Assembly (NCBI RefSeq): GCF_016907545.1
Contig: NZ_JAFBCD010000001.1
Span: 682,001-746,000 of the forward strand
Direction: 5' to 3'
Origin: Paenarthrobacter ilicis
Lineage (GTDB): Bacteria > Actinomycetota > Actinomycetes > Actinomycetales > Micrococcaceae
DNA length: 64,000 bases
Position 1 is the first letter of the stretch. Each line of letters starts with the position of its first letter. A program made the position numbers and the translations under genes. Below are positions 8,188 through 17,284 of this stretch, in pieces. Under the pieces are notes generated by a model. That model searched no databases, was not told the origin of the DNA, and saw only the letters and a program-made list of their open reading frames with translations.

Positions 8188-9102
8188 ATGAAGGGAACCA
8201 TGGTTGCCATGGCTGGCCTGCTGGGCGCTGGGGTGGCAGTGTGGGCCTTGACTCCGACCGGCCAGCGCTGGTTTGCCCGCAAGTTTCATTCGCCGCATCG
8301 CCTTCGGTGGGCAGCGGTGATTCTGGGGGCGCTGCTCCTGACGTCGGTGGGTTGCTGCATGGTGGGGCACCAGAATCCCCTCTGGGGCCAAATCGTAGCT
8401 TTCCTGGCACTGGCTGCGCTGTTGTTTGCCTGCCTCTTGGCGCCGGCGTTCCGGATTCGTGCGGGCGTCGTTGCCCAACCCAGGCGCGTCTTGGCTATTG
8501 GGGCCCACCCGGATGATTTGGAATTGGCATGCGGTGCAACCCTTGCCAAGTTGGCTGACGCCGGCCACGAAGTCCGCACCATGGTGATGAGCTCCGGGAG
8601 TGAGGGCGGAAACAGCACTGTCCGGGTGGCGGAAGCGGCGTCGGGGTCCGAGTTCATGGGGGCTGCTGCAGTGGAAGTACACGACTTCACTGACACCAGC
8701 CTGTCCGAGCACGCACTGGAGATGGTCCAGGCGATCGAGGCCATCATGGAGGACTTCCAACCGGACGTTGTGATGACCCACTCCCGCCATGATTACCACC
8801 AGGATCACTTGGCCGTGCACAGCGCCACCATGCGGGCCGCACGGCAGCACTCGTCCATCCTGTGCTTTGAGAGTCCGTCGTCAACAAGGCAATTTGATCC
8901 CAGCGTTTTCGTGGATATTGCCGGGTACGTGGACGTCAAAGTCCATGCCGTGGCCATGCATCGTGATCAGAAGGGAAAGCCATACATGACCGCCGAAAGG
9001 GTCCGCAGTCTGGCGGCCTTCCGTGGTTCACAAGTGAAAACCATCTACGCCGAGGGCTTTGAACCAGTCCGGTTGCTTGGGTCCGCAGTAGGGGAGTTCT
9101 GA
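8188..9102 (+). CDS. Membrane-anchored PIG-L/LmbE family N-acetylglucosaminyl deacetylase
   Basis: Residues 1-90 contain three hydrophobic segments (about 3-21, 40-60 and 68-86), and the rest is a PIG-L deacetylase. The zinc motif AHPDDLELACG is at 106-116, MVMSSGSEGG follows, and the HSRHDYHQDHLAVH segment supplies the third ligand. The family removes the N-acetyl group from GlcNAc-type sugars (GlcNAc-PI, MshB and LmbE substrates). GGGGA five bases before the ATG is the ribosome site. The stop overlaps the next start (TGATG), the first of three overlapping junctions in this operon. The catalytic domain is probably cytoplasmic and held at the membrane. The substrate is unknown; a lipid-linked or polymeric GlcNAc made by the GT2 two genes down is a reasonable guess. 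Confidence 0.85.
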   Translation: MKGTMVAMAGLLGAGVAVWALTPTGQRWFARKFHSPHRLRWAAVILGALLLTSVGCCMVGHQNPLWGQIVAFLALAALLFACLLAPAFRIRAGVVAQPRRVLAIGAHPDDLELACGATLAKLADAGHEVRTMVMSSGSEGGNSTVRVAEAASGSEFMGAAAVEVHDFTDTSLSEHALEMVQAIEAIMEDFQPDVVMTHSRHDYHQDHLAVHSATMRAARQHSSILCFESPSSTRQFDPSVFVDIAGYVDVKVHAVAMHRDQKGKPYMTAERVRSLAAFRGSQVKTIYAEGFEPVRLLGSAVGEF

Positions 9103-10022
9103 TGGTGCGTGTCCTGGTGACAGGTGTGGGCGGTCCTGCGGGAAGCTCCCTGTCAGCGCAATTGAGAACGTTGGGGCATTGGGTGCTTGGCGTCGATATG
9201 CGGCCGGTCCCCACCTCCGCGGCCGATTCGGTTGCTGTGGTTTCACCGTCCGAATCTCCGCAGTATTTGTGGGAGTTGCGTGGCTTGGTGGCCACCCATG
9301 GCATCCAGCTTCTGATCCCCACCGTGAGCGACGAACTCGTGGCAGTGGCCGCTGCCAGGGAAGGCTTTGCCCCCGGAGTGGACGTCCTCATTTCTGAGTC
9401 CGGCCCCGTGCGCCTGGCCAACGACAAGTATTTGACCATGAACACACTTGCCGCCGCTGGAGTCGCGGTTCCTCCTTTCGCGCTTCCGGGTGACTTCGCT
9501 TCGCTCCATGAAGCCATGGCCCTGATGGGCGGCACGTTGGTGGTTAAACCCCGTGTATCCCGGGGCGGGCGGGGAGTGCAGATCCTGGAACGTTCGGCGG
9601 ATGGGTCCAGGGCCGCAGCCGACATCTGGTCCGCATTGGATGACTCTTGGATTGTCCAACGCTTCGCTTCCGGCACCGAGTATGCGCCCGTGGTTCATTC
9701 CGCTGTACCAACGTCTCCGGATGATCTGGTGGTAGTGCTGGAGAAGACGGAACTGAAGGGTGGGCGGATCGGTAACGCAGTGTCGGTCGAGCGTGTGGAG
9801 ACGGCGTCTGCCGCGGACGTTGCCAACCAGGCACTGGCTGCTGTGGCCGCTTTGGGCTTGTCGGGGCCCGTTGATGTGGACATTCGCCGGCTGAGCGACG
9901 GACGTCCGGTGGTGCTGGAAGTCAACGCCAGATTCGGCGCCAACAGTGCGCATGCTCCGGAGTTGCTGGCCAGCGTTCTTTATCCTTACGTTCACTCGCC
10001 GGCGCGGGCAGGAACCGTGTGA
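9102..10022 (+). CDS. ATP-grasp ligase (carbamoyl-phosphate-synthase-like)
   Basis: This 306-residue protein starts with a Rossmann-like pre-ATP-grasp domain (MVRVLVTGVGGPAGSSL) and continues with an ATP-grasp domain. VKPRVSRGGRGVQIL is the flexible phosphate loop, IVQRFASGTEY lies in the adenine pocket, and VLEVNARFGANSAHAPEL is the Mg-binding and carboxylate-activating motif. Enzymes of this class make an acyl-phosphate and transfer the acyl group to an amine or thiol. It overlaps PIG-L by one base and the GT2 by four (GTGA). Next to a deacetylase that would expose a free amine, it may acylate that amine with an amino acid or other carboxylate. That reaction is inference only. Confidence 0.85.
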   Translation: MVRVLVTGVGGPAGSSLSAQLRTLGHWVLGVDMRPVPTSAADSVAVVSPSESPQYLWELRGLVATHGIQLLIPTVSDELVAVAAAREGFAPGVDVLISESGPVRLANDKYLTMNTLAAAGVAVPPFALPGDFASLHEAMALMGGTLVVKPRVSRGGRGVQILERSADGSRAAADIWSALDDSWIVQRFASGTEYAPVVHSAVPTSPDDLVVVLEKTELKGGRIGNAVSVERVETASAADVANQALAAVAALGLSGPVDVDIRRLSDGRPVVLEVNARFGANSAHAPELLASVLYPYVHSPARAGTV

Positions 10023-11293
10023 CATTCCTGGATGGTGCCGAGGCCTTTGTTCAATGGGGTGGATTGATGATCCTGGGCTTCGGCTTGGTGAAAATCGCCT
10101 ACGTTCCCTTGGCCTTGCTGTTCAACCGTGTGTACCGCGCCAGCGATGCGAGGCACCGCTACTCGTTGGTGAGCGATCAGCCCCTGGTCTCAGTGATTGT
10201 TCCCGGCTACAACGAGGCCGTGGTCCTGACCAAGTGCGTTGAATCGATCCTGGCCAGCCACTACCCGCGCCTGGAAGTCATTTTGGTGGACGACGGCTCC
10301 ACGGACTCCACGCTGGAGATCATGTCCGGACTGGCTGAGAGGAACCAGAGAGTCCGTTTCCATACACAGCCGAACGCCGGCAAGGGAGCGGCACTCAACC
10401 ACGGGATCTCCAAGGCGCGGGGAGACATCCTGATGTTCGTCGATGCTGACGGCTTGTTCGCTCCGGATACTCTGCATCAGATGCTCGAGGGTTTTGACCA
10501 TCCCAAGGTTGGGGCCGTTTGCGGTGACGACAGGCCCGTCAATCTGAATCGCGTTCAAACCATGATGCTGGCCGTCCTCAGCCATGTGGGCACCGGGCTT
10601 GTCCGGAGGGCGCTCTCGCTGTTGCACTGCCTGCCCATTGTCTCGGGTAACATCGGCGCATTCCGAGCCGGGTTGGTGCATCAACTGGGTGGTTTTCATG
10701 AGGACACCCTCGGGGAAGACCTTGAACTGACGTGGCGCGTCTACCAGGCGGGATACCGGGTGAGGTTCCAACCCAAGGCGTTGGTCTATGCCGAGTCCCC
10801 CTCCACCCTCGGCGGCTTGTGGCGGCAACGCGTCCGGTGGTCCCGCGGACTCCTTCAGACGCTGCGCGAGCACAGGGGGATGGTGGGGCGCCCGCGCTAC
10901 GGGATGTTCGGATTCTTCCTCCTTTTCAACGCCTTCACCATGGTGGTGATCCCGGTGCTGCAGTTGGTGATCCTGGCGGTGCTTCCGTTCCTTTATCTGG
11001 CCGGACGGGGACCCGTGCCAAACGACATCATGGCCATTTTGGGATGGCTGGGGCTGTTCGTCTCATTGCTGTTGATCGTCTTCTCCATTGGTCTCAACCG
11101 CTCGTGGCGGGACCTGCGGTTCCTGTGGACTCTTCCGCTGTGGCCTTTCTATTCAGTATTCGTGGGGCTGGCCCTCAGCAGCGCGATCATCAAGGAGGTT
11201 CGCGGGAGCCCGGCCCGGTGGAACAAGCTGCAGCGAACCGGGATCATCTCCGTGGCGAGTTCCGAAGTGCCAGCCGGGGCGGTGAATGCTTGA
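10019..11293 (+). CDS. Processive family 2 glycosyltransferase (PgaC/IcaA-like)
   Basis: This 424-residue membrane glycosyltransferase starts at a GTG that overlaps the ATP-grasp stop. A membrane helix comes first (LMILGFGLVKIAYVPLALLF). Then come SVIVPGYNEA, VDDGSTDSTLEIM, NAGKGAALNHGI, the metal site FVDADGLF, the acceptor acid GEDLELTWR and the processivity motif RQRVRW. Three to four more hydrophobic segments fill the C-terminus. This is the architecture of synthases that polymerise UDP-GlcNAc and export the chain, such as PgaC, IcaA and hyaluronan synthases. Together with PIG-L it recalls poly-GlcNAc systems, but with an unrelated deacetylase. Sugar and linkage are not proven. Confidence 0.87.
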   Translation: MTFLDGAEAFVQWGGLMILGFGLVKIAYVPLALLFNRVYRASDARHRYSLVSDQPLVSVIVPGYNEAVVLTKCVESILASHYPRLEVILVDDGSTDSTLEIMSGLAERNQRVRFHTQPNAGKGAALNHGISKARGDILMFVDADGLFAPDTLHQMLEGFDHPKVGAVCGDDRPVNLNRVQTMMLAVLSHVGTGLVRRALSLLHCLPIVSGNIGAFRAGLVHQLGGFHEDTLGEDLELTWRVYQAGYRVRFQPKALVYAESPSTLGGLWRQRVRWSRGLLQTLREHRGMVGRPRYGMFGFFLLFNAFTMVVIPVLQLVILAVLPFLYLAGRGPVPNDIMAILGWLGLFVSLLLIVFSIGLNRSWRDLRFLWTLPLWPFYSVFVGLALSSAIIKEVRGSPARWNKLQRTGIISVASSEVPAGAVNA

Positions 11294-12426
11294 ACGCCTT
11301 CTGGAGTTCACTCTCCACTGTGGCCACAGTTGCCACAGTGGTGACCCTGGGATTGCTGCTTGCCTTGACCGGCTGTTCTACGCCATCGGCAGCCCCGTCC
11401 CGCCCGGCAGATCGAATGGTGAATCTGGGGTTCGAAGACGTAGTCAACACCGATCCCGCCCACCTCCATGAGCTGGCGAGGCATGTGGATGCAGTGGACG
11501 CCACCGCGGTTTCCATTGCTGTTGGCCGCACGGACTGGACCGCTTTCCCTTGGCGGGGCCACGGCGACGCCACCTCCACAGTAGCCGTCAAGACTGGAAG
11601 GGATTTTGTGGCGGAGGCAATCCAGACGCTGAAGAACCCGGCTCGGGGCGGACACCGGGAGGTCATTCTCACGATCGATGTTCTGCTGGGCCGCGCTTTG
11701 GTGGATGACCCGTCACTGGCAGGCCGGAGCGTCACCGGGCAATCCTCACCAAGTTTTCCCAGCGTGACAGCCTTGCGGCACGGTGCAGCGGGTTCACGTC
11801 TGGCGTCGCTGGCGGCTGCAGTGGCAGCCACCTATCGTCCGGATGCGGTCAACCTCACGGAACTGATGTTTGATGACTTCACGTTCGGCAGTGACGACCT
11901 CGCGGACTACCGGGCAACCTTGAACGTCGCGGACTGGCCTCGGCAAAGCGACGGGAACATCGATGTATCGGATCCCCGGATCAGCACCTGGCGGAGTGAG
12001 GCGATGGCGGACATCGTCCGTAAGGTGCGGGCCGCCGTCGAGCCTTACAACGTCCGGCTTGAAATGGACGTGCGCTCGCCGCGTGATTCAGCTTCTGCGG
12101 ACCGGGCGGACAGCGGGCAGGACTACGATCTTCTCCTCAAGAACCTGGACCGGCTTCATGTGTGGGAGTACGTCGGACTGAACACGGAACGCTCGCCCAG
12201 GACCAGTGAGCTCTCCCGGACGCTGGTGGAGCGCGGGGGAGACCGGATGTCGTTGTCCGTGGGGCTGTGGGCCGAGCCGGGTGTGATCCCGCCGGAACGC
12301 TTCCGCTCAGCACTGGTGGATGCTGCCAGTGGTGGGGTGGCGTCCGTCTCCGTGACGCCGGCCAGTTTGATGACGGAAGATCACTGGGACGTCCTCAAGG
12401 AGGTGTGGAATCCCGGGGGATCCTAG
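11290..12426 (+). CDS. Lipoprotein, possible TIM-barrel glycosidase of the polysaccharide operon
   Basis: The start is the TTG at 11290, whose last bases overlap the GT2 stop (TTGA), giving 378 residues. A signal peptide ends in the lipobox LLALTGC, so Cys would be lipidated and the protein held on the outer face of the membrane. The body begins MVNLGFEDVVN and has alternating strand and helix segments with acidic strand ends (EVILTIDVLLG, DAVNLTELMFDDFTF, VRLEMDVRSPRD, HVWEYVGLN). This suggests a TIM-barrel hydrolase like the C-terminal domain of PgaB. I do not recognise a named family. Coupled position makes a role in chain trimming or export likely. Confidence 0.7.
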   Translation: MNAFWSSLSTVATVATVVTLGLLLALTGCSTPSAAPSRPADRMVNLGFEDVVNTDPAHLHELARHVDAVDATAVSIAVGRTDWTAFPWRGHGDATSTVAVKTGRDFVAEAIQTLKNPARGGHREVILTIDVLLGRALVDDPSLAGRSVTGQSSPSFPSVTALRHGAAGSRLASLAAAVAATYRPDAVNLTELMFDDFTFGSDDLADYRATLNVADWPRQSDGNIDVSDPRISTWRSEAMADIVRKVRAAVEPYNVRLEMDVRSPRDSASADRADSGQDYDLLLKNLDRLHVWEYVGLNTERSPRTSELSRTLVERGGDRMSLSVGLWAEPGVIPPERFRSALVDAASGGVASVSVTPASLMTEDHWDVLKEVWNPGGS

Positions 12427-12458
12427 CCCGACGGTTGGCTGCGGAGTACCCTGACCGC

Positions 12459-12779
12459 ATGGGGACGGATGCAGTACTTCCAGTGATGATCGGCTTGGCT
12501 ATCATTTGTGGGGCTATCTGGGCGGGCAACCGAATAGTGCAGAAAGGAATCCCTGCCAGAGGGGCAACGGGCACCCTGGGCAGCGTTCTTTCCATGATCG
12601 AGCCCGCCACCGGTGCGCCCACCCGCATGGAAGCTGCCGCTGCGCTGGAAGAGCTGCGGCAACGCCGGCACGAGCACTTGTCTGCCGGGTCGGGGAGTAT
12701 TCACGACGAGCTGCTGGCCGGAAAGATCGTCCTGCCCAGCCGTTCCAAGAGCGTCTGGAAAGGCGATGCCAAAATCTGA
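12459..12779 (+). CDS. Small hypothetical protein with one membrane helix
   Basis: The ATG at 12459 gives 106 residues: an N-terminal hydrophobic helix (VMIGLAIICGAIWAG) and a charged cytosolic tail with an Ala/Glu/Arg-rich helix (MEAAAALEELRQRR). The ribosome site is weak (GGAG, 13 bp upstream). An in-frame extension to 12267 overlaps the lipoprotein and was rejected as non-coding in character. It follows the polysaccharide operon by 32 bp and may be its last gene. I do not recognise a family. Confidence 0.6.
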   Translation: MGTDAVLPVMIGLAIICGAIWAGNRIVQKGIPARGATGTLGSVLSMIEPATGAPTRMEAAAALEELRQRRHEHLSAGSGSIHDELLAGKIVLPSRSKSVWKGDAKI

Positions 12780-12796
12780 GACGCATTCCATTGCTC

Positions 12797-12829
12797 GTGT
12801 TTCAAGCAGGTAAGATCCCTAGGAAACAC
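12797..12829. promoter_or_regulatory. Inverted repeat around a TAAGAT box upstream of ppc
   Basis: GTGTTTC (12797-12803) and GAAACAC (12823-12829) form a perfect 7-bp inverted repeat with a 19-bp spacer. A TAAGAT box that could serve as the -10 element of ppc lies at 12811-12816, inside the repeat. A protein bound here would block the promoter. The -35 region is weak. Confidence 0.35.
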
Positions 12830-12893
12830 AAGTAATCCGGCTCACAGTATCCAGCGCAGTGTACTGGCCACACCTGATCCGAAGGTTGTATCC

Positions 12894-15692
12894 ATGGTTC
12901 ACACTGCCCATCTTGACACTGACCTGGCCGCTGAATTGCGGGCCGACGTGCGTCGCGTTTCCACCCTGCTGGGCGAGTCCTTGGTACGCCAGCACGGCCC
13001 CGAATTGCTCGAATTGGTGGAGCAGGTACGGCTGCTGACCAAGGAATCCAAGGAAGCGGCCCGCGGCGGCGCGGACGCTACCGGGCCGTGGAGCGCGCAC
13101 GACGTCGTAGCCCAGGTCCGCGAACTGCTCGCCTCCCTGCCACTGGACCAGGCGACTGATCTGGTGCGCGCTTTCGCGTTCTACTTCCACCTCAGCAACG
13201 CGGCCGAGCAAGTTCACCGTGTGCGTGGCCTGCGTACCCGGCAGGAGAAGGACGGCTGGTTGGCCAAGGCTGTCACGGAGATCGCCGGCCAAGCGGGCCC
13301 CCAGGTGTTGCAGGACGTCATCAATGAGCTGGATGTCCGGCCCATCTTCACGGCCCACCCCACAGAGGCTTCGCGCCGATCCGTTCTGGACAAGGTCCGC
13401 AAGCTTTCCGACGTACTGGCCGAACCTACGGCTGAGGGAACCTCGGCCCGCCGCCGCCAGGACCGCCAGTTGGCTGAAATCATCGACCAGATGTGGCAAA
13501 CCGATGAGCTCCGGAAGGTGCGCCCCACCCCCGTTGATGAGGCCCGGAATGCCATCTACTACCTGAACAGCATCCTCACCGACGCCATGCCGGAGATGCT
13601 GACCGACCTCTCCGAACTGCTGGCTGAGCACGGTGTGACCCTGCCTACCGCTGCTGCGCCGTTGCGCTTCGGATCCTGGATTGGTGGTGACCGTGACGGC
13701 AACCCGAACGTCACCGCAGCGGTAACCCGCGAAATTCTGCAGTTGCAGAACCAGAACGCAGTGCGGATCAGCATCGCCCTGATTGACGAGCTCATCTCCG
13801 TGCTGTCCAACTCCACTGCGCTCTTCGGCGCAGACCAGGAGTTGCTGGACTCGATCGAGGTAGACCTCAAGAACCTCCCCGGTTTGGACAAGCGCGTCCT
13901 GGAACTGAATGCACAGGAGCCGTACCGCCTGAAGCTGACGTGTATCAAGGCAAAGCTGATCAACACCGGCCGCCGCGTAGCGGGATCCACCTACCATGAG
14001 CCTGGCCGCGACTACGCCACAACAGCTGAATTGTTGGCTGAGTTCGGCCTTCTGGAGACGTCCCTGCGCAACCATTCAGCAGAACTGGTGGCAGACGGTG
14101 CTCTTGCCCGCGTCCGAAGGGCCATCTCAGCGTTCGGTCTCCACTTGGCCACCTTGGATATCCGCGAGCACGCGGACTACCACCATGATGCAGTGGGGCA
14201 GTTGGTGGACCGGCTTGGTACGGAAAAGCCGTACGGCGATTTGAGCCGTGAGGAGCGCTTCGAGTACCTCGGCGCCGAACTCGCGTCCCGTCGCCCGTTG
14301 TCCGGCCACCCCATCAAGCTGGAGGGGACAGCTGACGGCACCTACGACGTTTTCCGCAGCATCCGCCAGGCACTGCACACCTATGGCCCGGATGTTGTGG
14401 AGACCTACATCATCTCCATGACACGCGGTGCTGATGACGTTCTGGCAGCTGCTGTGTTGGCCCGTGAAGCGGGCCTGATTGACCTGTTCGGTTCCAAGCC
14501 ACACGCAAAGATCGGGTTCGCCCCCTTGTTGGAAACCGTGGAGGAACTGCGGGCGTCGGCGGAGATCGTGGACCAGTTGTTGTCTGATCCGTCCTACCGC
14601 GAGCTGGTCCGCCTCCGCGGGAACGTCCAAGAAGTCATGTTGGGCTACTCCGATTCCAACAAGGAATCGGGAGTGATGACCAGCCAGTGGGAAATCCACA
14701 AGACCCAGCGCAAGCTCCGGGACATTGCCACCAAGCACGGCGTCCGCGTCCGGTTGTTCCATGGACGTGGTGGTTCCGTGGGCCGCGGCGGTGGACCCAC
14801 CTATGACGCGATCATGGCCCAGCCCAACGGCGTCCTGGAAGGTGAAATCAAGTTCACCGAGCAGGGCGAGGTCATCTCGGATAAGTACTCGCTGCCGGAC
14901 CTTGCCCGGGAAAACCTGGAGTTGTCCTTGGCTGCGGTCATGCAGGGTTCCGCGCTGCACAGGACTCCCCGTACCTCCGAAGATGAGCGCGAACGCTACG
15001 CCAACGTCATGGAAACCATTTCCGACGCCGCCTTTGACCGGTACCGCACACTGATTGACGATCCTGAGCTTCCCGCCTACTTCCTGGCCTCGACGCCGGT
15101 GGAGCAGCTCGGGTCGCTGAACATCGGCTCGCGTCCTTCCAAGCGACCCGATTCCGGTGCCGGCTTGGGTGGCTTGCGGGCCATCCCGTGGGTATTTGGA
15201 TGGACCCAGTCCCGTCAGATCGTTCCCGGCTGGTTCGGCGTTGGCTCCGGCCTGAAAGCCGCCCGCGAGGCCGGTAACAAGGATCAGCTGGTGGAAATGA
15301 TGGAGCGGTGGCACTTCTTCCGCTCGGTGATCTCCAATGTTGAGATGACGCTGGCCAAGACTGACATGGAGATTGCCGGACACTACGTTTCCTCACTGGT
15401 CCCGGAGGAGCTGCACCGCCTGTTCCACATGATCCGTGACGAATACGAGCTCACCGTGGCCGAAATCGAGCGCCTCACCGGTGAAACCGAATTGCTCGAT
15501 GCGCAGCCCACGTTGAAGCGTTCATTGGAAATCCGCGATCAGTACCTGGACCCCATCAGCTACTTGCAGGTGGAGTTGCTGCGCCGCGTGCGTGAGGAAT
15601 CGGTGTCCGGGGCTGAGATCGATGAGCGCCTGCAGCGGGCCATGCTCATCACCGTCAATGGTGTTGCGGCCGGCCTGCGCAACACTGGCTAA
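12894..15692 (+). CDS. ppc: Phosphoenolpyruvate carboxylase
   Basis: This 932-residue enzyme is full-length. It carboxylates PEP with bicarbonate to oxaloacetate, replenishing the TCA cycle. Conserved sites are all visible: [11 protein letters not shown] near residue 150 with the catalytic His, [41 protein letters not shown], and the C-terminal [13 protein letters not shown] that ends the active-site face. The ATG at 12894 begins [17 protein letters not shown] 114-bp gap separates it from the preceding gene, and a possible promoter with an inverted repeat lies there. The 101-codon gene after it starts 9 bp past the stop. Confidence 0.97.
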   Translation: MVHTAHLDTDLAAELRADVRRVSTLLGESLVRQHGPELLELVEQVRLLTKESKEAARGGADATGPWSAHDVVAQVRELLASLPLDQATDLVRAFAFYFHLSNAAEQVHRVRGLRTRQEKDGWLAKAVTEIAGQAGPQVLQDVINELDVRPIFTAHPTEASRRSVLDKVRKLSDVLAEPTAEGTSARRRQDRQLAEIIDQMWQTDELRKVRPTPVDEARNAIYYLNSILTDAMPEMLTDLSELLAEHGVTLPTAAAPLRFGSWIGGDRDGNPNVTAAVTREILQLQNQNAVRISIALIDELISVLSNSTALFGADQELLDSIEVDLKNLPGLDKRVLELNAQEPYRLKLTCIKAKLINTGRRVAGSTYHEPGRDYATTAELLAEFGLLETSLRNHSAELVADGALARVRRAISAFGLHLATLDIREHADYHHDAVGQLVDRLGTEKPYGDLSREERFEYLGAELASRRPLSGHPIKLEGTADGTYDVFRSIRQALHTYGPDVVETYIISMTRGADDVLAAAVLAREAGLIDLFGSKPHAKIGFAPLLETVEELRASAEIVDQLLSDPSYRELVRLRGNVQEVMLGYSDSNKESGVMTSQWEIHKTQRKLRDIATKHGVRVRLFHGRGGSVGRGGGPTYDAIMAQPNGVLEGEIKFTEQGEVISDKYSLPDLARENLELSLAAVMQGSALHRTPRTSEDERERYANVMETISDAAFDRYRTLIDDPELPAYFLASTPVEQLGSLNIGSRPSKRPDSGAGLGGLRAIPWVFGWTQSRQIVPGWFGVGSGLKAAREAGNKDQLVEMMERWHFFRSVISNVEMTLAKTDMEIAGHYVSSLVPEELHRLFHMIRDEYELTVAEIERLTGETELLDAQPTLKRSLEIRDQYLDPISYLQVELLRRVREESVSGAEIDERLQRAMLITVNGVAAGLRNTG

Positions 15693-15701
15693 AGTGGTGG
15701 G

Positions 15702-16007
15702 ATGCCGTCGTTCCAGACCAAGTTGAAAATCACTGGGCTCAAGCCGGGCAATGCTCCTGAGGCCGTCATGGCAGCAGCCGTGGAGGCCTTGGAGACCCGC
15801 CACCATGTGGAGTCGAACCAACTCGACATTGTTGGCGGGGTCCCGCAGCTGAGCCTGAGGTTCACCGTGGACGACAGGGACTACGCAGGCGAGAATGACG
15901 ACGCCCGAACGTCGGCAGCGATGATGCGTGACGCCGTCGAGCGTGTTGCGCTGACCGGCAGCATGTATGTGCTGCGGCGCAACCGCGGCCGCTGGGCACC
16001 CGTATAA
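15702..16007 (+). CDS. Small hypothetical protein
   Basis: This gene encodes 101 residues beginning MPSFQTKLKITGLKPGNAP. Alternating hydrophobic/charged segments suggest a compact alpha/beta fold. There is no signal peptide, membrane segment or Cys cluster. It begins 9 bp after ppc and probably shares its transcript. Codon use matches its neighbours, which supports it being real. I do not recognise a family and infer no function. Confidence 0.6.
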   Translation: MPSFQTKLKITGLKPGNAPEAVMAAAVEALETRHHVESNQLDIVGGVPQLSLRFTVDDRDYAGENDDARTSAAMMRDAVERVALTGSMYVLRRNRGRWAPV

Positions 16008-16051
16008 CCACGCGCCCGTGTAACCAAAGCACCCGTGCAAGCGGGGCAACC

Positions 16052-16681
16052 TCAGGGCTGGGGGGCTTCGCCGTCGTAAGGTTCTTCGACAGGTGAGGGA
16101 TCGCCGCGCCTGCGGGTGACAATGAAGCCGACCACCACTCCGATCACCAGGCCCACGCCCACGCCTATCAGGGAACTGGCCCAGAAAGGGAGCTTGGTGG
16201 TGGAGCCGGTGAAGTAGCCCAGGCCTACCTGCCACACCGCCCACAACACGGCACCGAGCCCGGCGCAGAGGCTGAAACCACGGACGGACACGTTGGCGAT
16301 CCCCGCGGCGGCTGACGTGGCCAGCCTGCCGCCGGGGACAAAACGTGCACCGATGATGGCGCCGTACGCTGACGACCGGCCGGCTTTGGCGATGGCGGAG
16401 TGGATCCCGCTGTGCACTTTACGGCCCCATGCCCAGCGGTCCAGGACGTGGCTGATGCGCCGTTTGAACAGCATGTACACCGCCATGTCGCCCAGCCATG
16501 AACCCACTGCGGCGAGGACCAGGACCAGCCAGATATTGGCGTGGCCGTCGGCGGCCAGCGCTCCGCCGGTGATGACCACCATTTCGGAGGGAATCGGCGG
16601 GAAAATGGCGTCGCCCACCACAATGGGTACGATCCACAGGTAAATCGCGGATCCCCACGAGGCCGGGGCGGTGATGTCCAT
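16052..16681 (-). CDS. DedA family membrane protein
   Basis: From the ATG at 16681 this encodes 209 residues with four to five hydrophobic segments. It shows the DedA pattern: PIVVGDAIFPPIPSEMVV with the conserved acidic and Pro residues, then GSWLGDMAVYMLFKR, and IGARFVPGGRLATSAAAG holding the conserved Arg and Gly positions. DedA proteins are now linked to phospholipid flipping and envelope homeostasis. A GTG two codons upstream (16687) is an alternative start. It is divergent from the macrodomain gene, 54 bp away. The C-terminal tail is acidic and Pro-rich. Confidence 0.88.
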   Translation of the reverse strand: MDITAPASWGSAIYLWIVPIVVGDAIFPPIPSEMVVITGGALAADGHANIWLVLVLAAVGSWLGDMAVYMLFKRRISHVLDRWAWGRKVHSGIHSAIAKAGRSSAYGAIIGARFVPGGRLATSAAAGIANVSVRGFSLCAGLGAVLWAVWQVGLGYFTGSTTKLPFWASSLIGVGVGLVIGVVVGFIVTRRRGDPSPVEEPYDGEAPQP

Positions 16682-16735
16682 GGCCACAAGGTACCGCACT
16701 TGCCACCTGTGCGGCTGCGGCGAAAGACTGGTGGC

Positions 16736-17284
16736 ATGCGGAGAGAAGTTCTGCACGGGGATATTACTCAACGGCCCGTGGATGCAATCGTCAATGCGGC
16801 CAATTCCTCCCTGCTGGGTGGCGGGGGAGTGGATGGCGCGATTCACCGGGCTGCGGGACCCGGGTTGTTGGCGGCGTGCCGGGCCCTGCGGGAGGGGGAG
16901 CTGCGCGACGGCTTGCCGGTGGGTGCCGCCGTGGCGACCCCGGGATTTCTGTTGCCTGCCACCTGGGTGGTCCACACGGTGGGACCCAACCGGCACGCCG
17001 GCCAGACGGATCCTGAACTCCTGGAATCATGTTTCGCCGAAAGCCTGAAGGTGGCAACGGACCTCGGAGCCCGGTCCGTTGCCTTTCCTGCCATCAGCGC
17101 CGGGATCTACGGCTGGGATGCCCGCCAGGTTGCGGAAACAGCGCTCGACGCCGTGAACCGGTTCGAGCGGTCCCATGCCGCGGGTGCCGCGTCAGGCAGC
17201 CCTCTTGAGGTGGTGGAATTTGTGCTGTTTTCGGCGGAGACGACGGCGGTGTTCCGCTCGGTGTTCGCCGCCCAGCCTGCGTAG
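16736..17284 (+). CDS. Macrodomain protein (O-acetyl-ADP-ribose deacetylase-like)
   Basis: The ATG at 16736 gives 182 residues forming one MacroD/YmdB-type macrodomain. DAIVNAANSSLLGGGGVDGAIHRAAG binds the distal ribose and phosphates (conserved Asn pair, GGGGVDGAIH), GAAVATPGFLLPATWVVHTVGP follows, and SVAFPAISAGIYGW closes the phosphate loop. This class hydrolyses O-acetyl-ADP-ribose and mono-ADP-ribosyl adducts in the cytosol. Its 3' end lies antisense to the end of the amino-acid permease gene over 178 bp. Confidence 0.9.
   Translation: MRREVLHGDITQRPVDAIVNAANSSLLGGGGVDGAIHRAAGPGLLAACRALREGELRDGLPVGAAVATPGFLLPATWVVHTVGPNRHAGQTDPELLESCFAESLKVATDLGARSVAFPAISAGIYGWDARQVAETALDAVNRFERSHAAGAASGSPLEVVEFVLFSAETTAVFRSVFAAQPA

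Noticed and set aside
10732..11289. Upstream extension of the lipoprotein frame into the GT2 gene
   Set aside because: The frame is open but the Arg/Gly/Pro-rich residues are a shadow of the GT2 gene; the TTG at 11290 gives a normal lipoprotein signal.
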